The notes beneath the pieces were generated by a model that made no database searches, was not told the origin of the DNA, and saw only the letters and a program-made list of their open reading frames with translations. This document shows positions 1 to 5,938 of a stretch of 8,237 nucleotides of DNA, one piece after another. The stretch comes from Alcaligenaceae bacterium (GTDB taxonomy: Bacteria; Pseudomonadota; Gammaproteobacteria; Burkholderiales; Burkholderiaceae_B): contig JAJUJN010000080.1 of assembly GCA_029265335.1 (NCBI GenBank), positions 1-8,237 on the forward strand, written 5' to 3'. Made by a program: the position numbers and the translations under genes. How positions within the stretch are numbered: position 1 is the first letter of the stretch; the number at the start of each line of letters is the position of its first letter.

Positions 1-840
1 CTCGATGCCGGTATCAATTTCTTCGATACCTCCAACAGTTACTCGGCGGGCAGCAGCGAGGAAATTCTCGGTCGCGCAGTTCTCGAGTACACCAACCGCG
101 AAGATGTGGTGATCGCCACCAAGGTGTTCTTTCCACCCAAGGCAGGGCCCAATCAGGGCGGCCTGTCGCGCAAGGCAATCTTCCGCGAAGTGGACCGCAG
201 CCTGGCTCGGCTGGGCACCGACTATATCGACCTCTACCAAATCCATCGCTGGGACAACCGCACGCCCATCGAAGAAACGCTGGAAGCCTTGCACGATGTC
301 GTGCGCGCCGGCAAGGTGCGCTATCTGGGCGCATCTACCATGTATGCCTGGCAATTCGCCAAGGCGCTCTACCTGGCACAGCAGAACGGCTGGACGCGAT
401 TCGTGAGCATGCAGAACCAATACAACCTGCTCTATCGTGAAGAAGAGCGCGAAATGCTGCGTTTGTGCGCCGCCGAGGGTATCGGCGTGATCCCCTGGAG
501 CCCATTGGCCCGCGGCCAGCTCACCCGACCCTGGAGTGCCACCTCACATCGCCAGGAGCTCGACCCCCAGATTCGTGGGCTAGACCTGGGCTATACCGAC
601 ACCGATCGCGCCATCATCGATGCCGTGGGTGAGGTGGCCGAGGCGCGCGGCGCCACCCGGGCGCAGGTAGCCCTGGCCTGGGTTTTGCGCAACCCGGTGA
701 TCACCGCGCCCATCATTGGCGCCTCCAGCCTGCCACACCTGCACGACGCTCTCGCAGCGCTCGAGCTCACCCTTACCGACGACGAGGTGGCCACACTCGA
801 AGCGCCGTACCGTCCGCGCCCCCTCACCGGGGTGCAGTAG
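1..840 (+). CDS. Aldo/keto reductase, 5'-truncated by the window edge
   Basis: The reading frame is open from base 1 to the TAG at 838-840, giving 279 visible residues; the start is off the left edge. The GTG at 106 is internal, because catalytic residues lie before it. It is an NADPH-dependent aldo/keto reductase of the (beta/alpha)8-barrel type that reduces aldehydes or ketones in the cytoplasm. The full catalytic tetrad is visible: Asp9 (in NFFDT), Tyr14, Lys41 (IATK) and His82 (YQIH). The C-terminal cofactor region contains the family pattern PIIGASS. It most resembles the YajO/aryl-alcohol-dehydrogenase-like branch of about 320-345 residues, so some 40-60 residues are missing. It faces the other genes tail to tail, with 28 bases between stop codons, so it belongs to a separate transcription unit. 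The family assignment is firm; the substrate is unknown and there is no direct link to the aromatic operon. Confidence 0.93.
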   Translation, partial: LDAGINFFDTSNSYSAGSSEEILGRAVLEYTNREDVVIATKVFFPPKAGPNQGGLSRKAIFREVDRSLARLGTDYIDLYQIHRWDNRTPIEETLEALHDVVRAGKVRYLGASTMYAWQFAKALYLAQQNGWTRFVSMQNQYNLLYREEEREMLRLCAAEGIGVIPWSPLARGQLTRPWSATSHRQELDPQIRGLDLGYTDTDRAIIDAVGEVAEARGATRAQVALAWVLRNPVITAPIIGASSLPHLHDALAALELTLTDDEVATLEAPYRPRPLTGVQ

Positions 841-868
841 CGGCTCAGCGAACAGTGCTGGCGCGACG

Positions 869-1654
869 CTAGATGACCGACGCCGCGCAGCCATCCATGG
901 GTATCACCGCGCCCGAAACATAGCTGGCATAGGGCGAAGCCAGAAACAAGGCCACGTTGGCGATTTCCTCGGGCTGGGCCATGCGGCCCATGGGAATCTG
1001 CGCCACCTGCTCCGCCAGGAGTTCGTCGGTAGCACGGCCGGTGGCGCGAGACATCGCTTCAACCCCCTCGGCCACCCGCGTGGTTTGCGTGAGGCCAGGG
1101 TTGATGGCGTTGATACGCACACCCTGGCCGGCGTAAGCCCGGGCATAACCCACGGTAGCCAGCATCAGCGCCGCATTGGCGGCGCCGCCGGGAATATGCG
1201 TGGGTTTGCCCACACGACCACCCATGCCCACGATGTTCACCACCGCCCCTGCGCCGTGCTCGGCCATGTGGGGCACCACCGCCTGCATCACGTGGGTGCA
1301 GGCAAAATACTTGGCGTCCATTGCTTGATGCAGGGCTTCCACATCGATCTCGTCTGCCGGATAGCGTCGGGCGGCGCCGGCGGAATTCACCAGAACCTGG
1401 AAAGCTCCACCCTGCTCCTGCAGCTCGCGCAATACCCGATCGGTAGCGGCGCCGTCAGTGAGGTCACAAGGCGCCGATTGCCAGGCGATGCCCTCGGCTC
1501 GGGCTTGCTCTTCTGCCTGCGCCAGGTTGTTGGCGCTGCGCGATATCGCCACCACCTGCGCTCCCAAGCGCCCAAAGGCCAGCGCGCAGGCCAGACCAAT
1601 ACCTTTGCTGGCGCCGGTCACCAGCACCCGCTGACCACGGAATTGCAGCTGCAT
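869..1654 (-). CDS. Atypical short-chain dehydrogenase/reductase lacking the catalytic tetrad
   Basis: This 261-residue protein has the full SDR length and a Rossmann cofactor site (TGASKGIG, residues 13-20). It also has Asp64 in the adenine region, NSAG (90-93) in place of NNAG, and the late INPG motif near 184-187. By eye, every catalytic position is changed: the usual Asn is Lys115, Ser is Gly143, Tyr is Gly156 and Lys is Asn160. The spacing matches exactly the intact SDR at 5159-5938, which has the standard residues at 115, 143, 156 and 160. The rest of the protein is well ordered, with no stop or frameshift, so this looks like a maintained variant rather than decay. The ATG at 1654 is preceded by a strong Shine-Dalgarno sequence. 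The gene lies 120 bases after the RidA gene, past a likely terminator, so it may be transcribed separately or by read-through. It may bind NAD(P)(H) and act by other chemistry, or be non-catalytic; the substrate is unknown. Confidence 0.9.
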   Translation of the reverse strand: MQLQFRGQRVLVTGASKGIGLACALAFGRLGAQVVAISRSANNLAQAEEQARAEGIAWQSAPCDLTDGAATDRVLRELQEQGGAFQVLVNSAGAARRYPADEIDVEALHQAMDAKYFACTHVMQAVVPHMAEHGAGAVVNIVGMGGRVGKPTHIPGGAANAALMLATVGYARAYAGQGVRINAINPGLTQTTRVAEGVEAMSRATGRATDELLAEQVAQIPMGRMAQPEEIANVALFLASPYASYVSGAVIPMDGCAASVI

Positions 1655-1659
1655 CGGAG

Positions 1660-1668
1660 CTCCTCCTT
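1660..1668 (-). promoter_or_regulatory. Strong ribosome binding site of the atypical SDR
   Basis: On the minus strand AAGGAGGAG ends five bases before the ATG at 1654, an almost complete match to the anti-Shine-Dalgarno sequence. It fixes the start of the SDR gene and shows that this gene is translated independently of the RidA gene upstream. I could not identify a convincing -35/-10 pair in the short space between the terminator and this site. Confidence 0.75.
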
Positions 1669-1686
1669 ATCTTTTGTGTTGGCACG

Positions 1687-1726
1687 AAAAAAGACCGCCC
1701 CACCCCGGCTTCGGGCAGCTGCGGTC
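1687..1726 (-). terminator. Probable intrinsic (Rho-independent) terminator after the operon
   Basis: Read on the minus strand, GACCGC (1726-1721) pairs with GCGGTC (1698-1693). Inside, CTGCCC can pair with GGGTGG using G-T wobbles. The stem is followed directly by six T residues (1692-1687). It sits about 50 bases after the RidA stop codon and 32 bases before the start of the atypical SDR. This is the expected form and position for ending the long minus-strand transcript. Termination efficiency cannot be judged by eye, and the SDR could still receive read-through. Confidence 0.7.
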
Positions 1727-1730
1727 TGCT

Positions 1731-1755
1731 GCCGCGGGGCGCGACTGCCCCGGGC
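1731..1755 (-). other. GC-rich hairpin just downstream of the RidA gene
   Basis: CGGGGC and GCCCCG (1752-1747 and 1740-1735 on the minus strand) form a six-base-pair perfect stem around a six-base loop, extendable outward by GCC/GGC with one bulge. It has no following T run, so it is not itself a terminator. It lies directly upstream of the terminator and could stabilise the 3' end of the transcript or add to termination. Its role is inferred from position only. Confidence 0.45.
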
Positions 1756-1774
1756 AAAAACACCACGGCAATGC

Positions 1775-2167
1775 TTACTCGGGCACGACCGCGGTGACTT
1801 CGATTTCTACCTTGGCGCGGTCTTCGATCAGAGCCGACACCTCAACCGCCGTCATGGGGATGTTGTAGTTGCCGATGACCTCACGGAACACTTGACCGAT
1901 TTCCTTGCCGGCAGCCAGATACTCGGGTTTGCTGGTAATGAACCAGGTCATGCGCACGATGTGCTCGGGCGTTGCCTTGGCTTCGGCGAGCACCGCGACG
2001 ATGTTCTCGAGCGATTGCCTCACCTGACCCACCAGATCGTCGGTTTGGAACTGGTATTGACCGTCCCAGCCCACCATGCCGGCCACGAACACCTGGCGAC
2101 CGGTAACGGCCACACCATTGGCGTAACCGCGGGGGCGCGGCCAGCCTTCGGGAAGAAGTACTTGCAT
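1775..2167 (-). CDS. RidA/YjgF/UK114-family protein, variant without the conserved deaminase Arg
   Basis: This 130-residue protein has normal RidA length. It carries the family pattern: a VAVTGRQVFVAG strand near 19-30, the helix with QVRQSLENI near 48-56, and the C-terminal core VEVSAL...KVEIEVTAV (108-127). RidA proteins form trimers whose interfacial pockets hydrolyse reactive enamine/imine intermediates to ketones and ammonia. The Arg that binds the substrate carboxylate in Escherichia coli RidA (Arg105, in PARS-VEV) aligns by eye with Met105 here (IPMTAVEV). The protein therefore probably belongs to a Rid subgroup that does not act on 2-aminoacrylate. In this operon a natural candidate substrate is the ring enamine made by the flavoenzyme; 2-aminomuconate deaminases of other aromatic routes are also Rid-superfamily members. 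It starts at an ATG with AAGGA upstream, 25 bases after the thioesterase gene, and is the last gene before the terminator. The family is certain; the function is inferred. Confidence 0.93.
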   Translation of the reverse strand: MQVLLPEGWPRPRGYANGVAVTGRQVFVAGMVGWDGQYQFQTDDLVGQVRQSLENIVAVLAEAKATPEHIVRMTWFITSKPEYLAAGKEIGQVFREVIGNYNIPMTAVEVSALIEDRAKVEIEVTAVVPE

Positions 2168-2192
2168 ATCGATTCCTTGAAAAAGTTAATGG

Positions 2193-2612
2193 TTAAGCAG
2201 CCATGTTGCGCTCGATGGCCTCGCGCAGGTCTGCCGGGATGACGATGGACTCGTGGGTTTCGAGCGAGGTCGTGACGATCACTTGCTGCACTCGGGCGCG
2301 GAGCTCGCCATCGGCACCCACACAACGATGCTCCAGCGTGAACGATTTGTTACCCAGCCGTAGAACTTCGAGTTCAAGCGTGACCTCGTCGCCCATGAGG
2401 CTGATGTTGGTGAAATCCACTTCGAGCCGCACAGTGGGCATACCGACCCGGCGATCGATCACCAGATGGCGGTAGCCCACACTCAGGCCGTCGGTGATCC
2501 AGTCTTCGACCGTACCGTTGAACATCACGAAGTACTGCGGAAAAAACACAATACCGGCCGGATCACAGTCGGAGAAGCGAATCACGTAGGGTCGCTGAAA
2601 GTGCGTGCTCAT
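2193..2612 (-). CDS. 4-hydroxybenzoyl-CoA-thioesterase-type hotdog acyl-CoA thioesterase
   Basis: This 139-residue cytoplasmic protein has the single hotdog fold. The N-terminal signature [17 protein letters not shown] (12-28) is that of the Pseudomonas-type 4-hydroxybenzoyl-CoA thioesterase/YbgC group. Asp17 is at the same position as the catalytic Asp17 of the Pseudomonas 4-hydroxybenzoyl-CoA thioesterase, so activity is expected. It would hydrolyse an aryl- or alkyl-CoA thioester to free acid and CoA. In aromatic-CoA operons such enzymes often rescue CoA from dead-end thioesters, which is the likeliest role here; release of a pathway product is the alternative. The start ATG overlaps the TGA of the acyl-CoA dehydrogenase gene (ATGA) and has AAGGAG at good spacing, so translation is probably coupled. 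The family is firm; the exact substrate is unknown. Confidence 0.93.
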   Translation of the reverse strand: MSTHFQRPYVIRFSDCDPAGIVFFPQYFVMFNGTVEDWITDGLSVGYRHLVIDRRVGMPTVRLEVDFTNISLMGDEVTLELEVLRLGNKSFTLEHRCVGADGELRARVQQVIVTTSLETHESIVIPADLREAIERNMAA

Positions 2613-3772
2613 TTGCGCTCCTTGAGCATTTCGCGAGCAATGATCAGCAACTGCACTTCGCTGGCGCCTTCGTAGATGCGCAGCGCTCGGATTTCGCGAT
2701 AGAGCTTTTCGACGGGAACTTCGCTCACCACACCCATGCCGCCCCAGATCTGCACCGCGGCGTCGATCACCTTCTGGGCGCCTTCTGTGGCCACATACTT
2801 GGCCATGGCCGCTTCACGGGTAACGACCTCGCCCTGATCGCGCTGCCAGGCAGCCCGATAGGTGAGCAGAGCGGCGCTTTCGAGCTGAATCGCCATTTCT
2901 GCCAGTTTGGCCTGGGTGAGTTGAAAGTCGGCCAGGGTTTGGTTGAACATTTTGCGGGAGGTGGCACGCTCCAACCCTTCGTCGAGCGCGCGCCGGCCGA
3001 AACCCAGAGCCGCCGCCGCGACCGAGGTGCGGAACACATCGAGCGTACGCATGGCAATCTTGAAGCCCTCGGCCGGCGCGCCGATGCGCTGGCTGAGCGG
3101 CACCCGCACGTCGTTGAAGCGCAGACGGGCCAGCGGGTGCGGCGCGATCACATCGATGCGCTCCGCGATCTCAAAGCCGGGGGTATCGGCATCGACAATG
3201 AAGGCCGTGATACCACGGGCCCCAGGCGCCTCGCCGGTACGCGCAAACACCACGTAGAAGTCGGCAATACCGCCATTGGAGATCCACATCTTCTCGCCGT
3301 TGAGCACCACCTCGTTGCCTTTCACCTGCGCGTCGAGCGACATGGCGGCAACGTCGGAACCTGCGTGCGGCTCCGACAGGGCGAACGCCGCGATGGCCTC
3401 GCCGCTGGCCACCCGCGGCAGGTAACGCTGCTTCTGCTCGGGCGTACCGGCCAGGCTGATGGCGCCGGAACCCAGGCCCTGCATGGCAAAGGCGAAGTCG
3501 GCCAGGCCGTTGTGCCGGGCCAGGGTTTCGCGCAACAGGCAGATGGCGCGGGTGTCGATAGTGTCGTTCAGACCGCCATATTGCTTGCCCGCCACGGCAT
3601 GGCGCAGCCAGCCCCCGGCGCCCAGCGACTTCACCAACGCACGACATTCGGCGTCGACGTTCTCGCCGTGGGCGTCGCCCACGTTCTGCGTGGCCCAGGT
3701 TTCGAGCTCCTGCGCCAGCTCACGATGGCGGGGCTCGAAGAAAGGCCATTTGAGAAAGCTGTGGTCGGGCAT
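2609..3772 (-). CDS. Acyl-CoA dehydrogenase (FAD-dependent)
   Basis: This is a full-length acyl-CoA dehydrogenase of 387 residues. It catalyses alpha,beta-dehydrogenation of an acyl-CoA with FAD, passing electrons to electron-transfer flavoprotein. The FAD/substrate-binding signature [12 protein letters not shown] is at 130-141, the WISNGG flavin motif follows near 165, and the C-terminal QIWGGMGV is present. Glu368 in YEGASEVQ is at the position of the usual catalytic base of the short/medium-chain type. The frame can be extended to a TTG at 3778, but the ATG at 3772 is preferred: AAGGTG lies seven bases upstream and it begins two bases after the crotonase stop. Its place between the crotonase and the thioesterase suggests it oxidises a cyclic or ring-opened CoA intermediate derived from the aromatic substrate. 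The specific substrate cannot be read from sequence. Confidence 0.95.
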   Translation of the reverse strand: MPDHSFLKWPFFEPRHRELAQELETWATQNVGDAHGENVDAECRALVKSLGAGGWLRHAVAGKQYGGLNDTIDTRAICLLRETLARHNGLADFAFAMQGLGSGAISLAGTPEQKQRYLPRVASGEAIAAFALSEPHAGSDVAAMSLDAQVKGNEVVLNGEKMWISNGGIADFYVVFARTGEAPGARGITAFIVDADTPGFEIAERIDVIAPHPLARLRFNDVRVPLSQRIGAPAEGFKIAMRTLDVFRTSVAAAALGFGRRALDEGLERATSRKMFNQTLADFQLTQAKLAEMAIQLESAALLTYRAAWQRDQGEVVTREAAMAKYVATEGAQKVIDAAVQIWGGMGVVSEVPVEKLYREIRALRIYEGASEVQLLIIAREMLKERK

Positions 3773-3774
3773 GA

Positions 3775-4638
3775 TCAATCACCTTCGAAGACGGGACGCT
3801 CTTTGGCAACAAAAGCATGATAGGCGCGCGAGAAGTCTTCAGTCATCATGCAGATGGCCTGCGCCTGCGCTTCGGACTCAATGGCCTGTTCGATGCTCAT
3901 ATTCCATTCCTGGTGCAACATCGTTTTGGTGATGCCATTGGCAAAAGTGGGACCGTCGGCCAGCCGCTCGGCCATTTTCTGGGCGGCGGCGTCGAGCTCT
4001 TCAGGCTCAGCCAGCTGATTGAAGAAACCCCAGCGCTCGCCTTCTTCGCCGCCCATGGCGCGACCGGTGAAGAGCAGCTCGCTGGCCCGGCCCTGACCGA
4101 TGATGCGCGGCAGGATGGCGCAGGCGCCCATGTCGCAACCCGCAAGCCCCACACGGTTGAAGAGGAAGGCGGTTTTGCTGCGCGCGGTGCCCACACGCAT
4201 GTCCGACACCATGGCCACGATGGCGCCAGCGCCAGCGCAGACACCGTCGACCGCGGCGATGATGGGTTGCGGGCAGTTGCGCATGGCCTTCACGAGGTCG
4301 CCCGTCATGCGCGTGAACATGAGCAGTTCGGGAGCCTTCAGGCGTACCAGGGGGCCGATGATGTCGTGCACGTCGCCACCGGAGCTGAAGTTCTCGCCGG
4401 CGCCACGCACCACGATCACCTTGATATCTTCGGCATACTTGAGCTGGCCGAAGAAATCACGCAGCTCGGCGTAGGAATCGAAGGTAAGGGGGTTTTTGCG
4501 ATCGGGCCGGTTGAGCGTGATGGTGCCTACCTTGCCCTTGGCCTCCCACAGAAAATGCTTGGCCTGGTAATCGGCCATGGTCTTGCGGTTGCCGGCCAGA
4601 AGGGCGGGGTCTACTCGGGGCGTGGTTTCGGAAGTCAT
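3775..4638 (-). CDS. Crotonase-fold (enoyl-CoA hydratase/isomerase family) protein, atypical active site
   Basis: This 287-residue protein has the crotonase fold. It has about 25 extra N-terminal residues before the first strand ([14 protein letters not shown], 36-49). The oxyanion-hole segments FSSGGDV (84-90) and AGAGA (135-139) are both present, so CoA thioester binding is expected. The two glutamates of a standard enoyl-CoA hydratase (Glu144 and Glu164 of the rat enzyme) are not there; by eye they align with Ile140 and Asn161/Arg162. Asp169 (GLAGCDMG) lies at or near the position of the catalytic Asp of 4-chlorobenzoyl-CoA dehalogenase and close to that of ring hydrolases such as BadI. 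It may be a hydrolase, isomerase or ring-opening enzyme rather than a simple hydratase. The ATG at 4638 is chosen over the ATG at 4578 because GAGGAG lies just upstream; it overlaps the MarR stop (ATGA). Confidence 0.92.
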   Translation of the reverse strand: MTSETTPRVDPALLAGNRKTMADYQAKHFLWEAKGKVGTITLNRPDRKNPLTFDSYAELRDFFGQLKYAEDIKVIVVRGAGENFSSGGDVHDIIGPLVRLKAPELLMFTRMTGDLVKAMRNCPQPIIAAVDGVCAGAGAIVAMVSDMRVGTARSKTAFLFNRVGLAGCDMGACAILPRIIGQGRASELLFTGRAMGGEEGERWGFFNQLAEPEELDAAAQKMAERLADGPTFANGITKTMLHQEWNMSIEQAIESEAQAQAICMMTEDFSRAYHAFVAKERPVFEGD

Positions 4639-5159
4639 ATCGGCTCCTCGGAAGTTTCGTGATGCATCAGGTGTACCCGCAGGATTCCCAGTTGGGTATA
4701 CATATGATGCAGCTGTTTGTCGGTAAGGTTGCCCAGCAGCTCAAGCACCCATTCTTCGTGTGCCTGAGCCATGGATTCGAACGCAGCCAGGCCTTTGTCG
4801 GTAAGACGAACAATGCGCGAACGCTTGTCGGTGGGGCTGGGCTGCCGCGTGACCAGGCCTTCGCGCACGAGTTCGTCGGTAAGGCCGGTAACGTTGCCAC
4901 CTGTCACCATCAAATGACGGGACAAATCACGCATACGCAGCCCGTCGCGATAGCGATAGAGCTGGGCCAGATAGTCGAAGCGCGCCAACGACACGCCAAA
5001 GCGCTGCCGCAGCCGCCGCCGCACCACCGATTCGATCTGGGTGGTGCAAGAGAGCAGACGCAGCCAAAGCTTGAGGGCGGCGTGATCGTCGCTGTGCACA
5101 CGGGCTTCGTGTCCCAGGCCTTGCGCGTCGCGCAGCATGGCGTGCGAAAGGTCGGACAT
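4635..5159 (-). CDS. MarR-family transcriptional regulator
   Basis: This 174-residue cytoplasmic DNA-binding protein has the MarR winged-helix layout. An N-terminal dimer helix runs from about 27 to 53, and the helix-turn-helix covers about 76-103 ([19 protein letters not shown]). The wing has the typical [12 protein letters not shown] (109-120), and a C-terminal dimer helix ends near 165. The frame is open upstream to 5225, but the ATG at 5159 is preferred: GAGG precedes it inside the end of the SDR gene and it overlaps the SDR stop as TGATG. The longer form would add 22 residues that are atypical for the family. Being the third gene of the operon, it is likely to regulate its own transcription. 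MarR proteins of aromatic pathways usually repress until they bind the aromatic acid or its CoA thioester. No operator is visible, since the operon promoter is outside the window. Confidence 0.92.
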   Translation of the reverse strand: MSDLSHAMLRDAQGLGHEARVHSDDHAALKLWLRLLSCTTQIESVVRRRLRQRFGVSLARFDYLAQLYRYRDGLRMRDLSRHLMVTGGNVTGLTDELVREGLVTRQPSPTDKRSRIVRLTDKGLAAFESMAQAHEEWVLELLGNLTDKQLHHMYTQLGILRVHLMHHETSEEPI

Positions 5160-5938
5160 CACATGACCTCGCCGCCAGCCACCGGAATGGCCTGCCCCGT
5201 GATCGAGGCCGCCGCATCGCCACACAGCCAGCGCACGGCGTCGGCCACCTCTTCGGGCTGGATCACCCGGCCCTGGGGATTATTGGCGGTGAAGTCGGCC
5301 ATGGCCTCTTCTTCGGTGCGGCCGGTTTTGGCCACGACGTTGGCAATGCTTTCGCGCAGGATGTCGGTGTCGGTGTAACCCGGGCACACGGCGTTCACCG
5401 TTACCCCCTTGCGCGCCAGCTCCAGCGCCAGCGAACGGGTGAGGCCGATGACGCCATGCTTGGCCGCGGTGTAGGCGGTGACATAGGCATAGCCCTTGAG
5501 GCCCGACGTGCTGGCGATGTTGACGATGCGACCGGTGCCCGCTTCGAGCATGTCGGGCAGCGCTGCCTGCGTGCACAAGAAGGTGCCGGTGAGGTTCACC
5601 TGCAGCATTTGCTGCCAGAGCTCGTGCGACGTTCTGGCGAAGGGCGCGCTCTTGGCCTGGCCGGCGTTATTCACCAGAATGCTCAGCGGCCCCAAGGCCT
5701 TGCGGGCCTTGGCGAAGGCGGCCTCGACCGCCTCCGGGCTGCTGATATCGGCAGACACCGAAAGGTGGGGCCCGCCAGGCAAGGTGGTGCGGACAGCCTC
5801 GAGGGCTTCGGCATTGCGACCCAGGAGTGAAACCTTGGCGCCCTGCTCGGCCAGCATGCGCGCCACCGCGGCACCGATGCCGCGGGCGGCGCCGGTGACC
5901 AGCGCATGGCGCCCGGCAAACGGAAGTGAAGTTTGCAT
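5159..5938 (-). CDS. Short-chain dehydrogenase/reductase, canonical (probable 3-hydroxyacyl-CoA dehydrogenase-like)
   Basis: This 259-residue classical SDR has all its signatures: TGAARGIG (15-22) for the dinucleotide, Asp64, NNAG (90-93), catalytic Asn115, Ser143, Tyr156 and Lys160 (YTAAK), and the VNAVCPGYTDTD segment after the catalytic helix. It is expected to interconvert an alcohol and a ketone with NAD(P)(H). In this operon the natural role is oxidation of a 3-hydroxyacyl-CoA, or of the ring hydroxyl, formed after the flavoenzyme acts, that is the dehydrogenase step of a beta-oxidation-like sequence. Its closest general resemblance is to 3-hydroxybutyrate/3-oxoacyl-type SDRs, so the exact substrate is open. 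The ATG at 5938 shares one base with the stop of the flavoenzyme gene (TAATG) and has AGAGGA upstream; its own TGA overlaps the MarR start. Confidence 0.93.
   Translation of the reverse strand: MQTSLPFAGRHALVTGAARGIGAAVARMLAEQGAKVSLLGRNAEALEAVRTTLPGGPHLSVSADISSPEAVEAAFAKARKALGPLSILVNNAGQAKSAPFARTSHELWQQMLQVNLTGTFLCTQAALPDMLEAGTGRIVNIASTSGLKGYAYVTAYTAAKHGVIGLTRSLALELARKGVTVNAVCPGYTDTDILRESIANVVAKTGRTEEEAMADFTANNPQGRVIQPEEVADAVRWLCGDAAASITGQAIPVAGGEVM

Noticed and set aside
1..840. Aldo/keto reductase as a member of the aromatic operon
   Set aside because: It is on the opposite strand and converges on the operon end. Nothing in the sequence ties it to the pathway.
841..868. Shared bidirectional terminator between the convergent genes
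   Set aside because: Only a weak AGCG/CGCT pairing can be drawn in and next to the 28-base gap, with no T run on either strand.
716..2242. Plus-strand open frame of 508 codons antisense to the atypical SDR and RidA genes
   Set aside because: It runs opposite two clear family members and the terminator region, and its translation has no recognisable domain. Long antisense frames are common in GC-rich DNA with strong codon bias.
3773..3778. TTG start at 3778 for the acyl-CoA dehydrogenase
   Set aside because: The ATG two codons later has better Shine-Dalgarno spacing and does not overlap the crotonase stop.
3775..4638. 4-chlorobenzoyl-CoA dehalogenase, prompted by Asp169 and the nearby 4-hydroxybenzoyl-CoA-type thioesterase (an fcb-like pair)
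   Set aside because: The catalytic Asp position alone is weak evidence. The dehalogenase Trp and His positions are not evidently matched, and the rest of the operon is beta-oxidation-like with a fused flavoenzyme.
2921..4662. Two plus-strand open frames (299 and 281 codons) antisense to the acyl-CoA dehydrogenase and crotonase genes
   Set aside because: They are rich in His, Gly and Arg, as expected for the complement of the real genes. They show no motif and no matching ribosome binding site.
5160..5225. Longer MarR start at 5225, adding 22 residues
   Set aside because: The extension overlaps the SDR coding end and has unusual composition for the family. The ATG at 5159 has a ribosome binding site and the TGATG coupling seen elsewhere in the operon.
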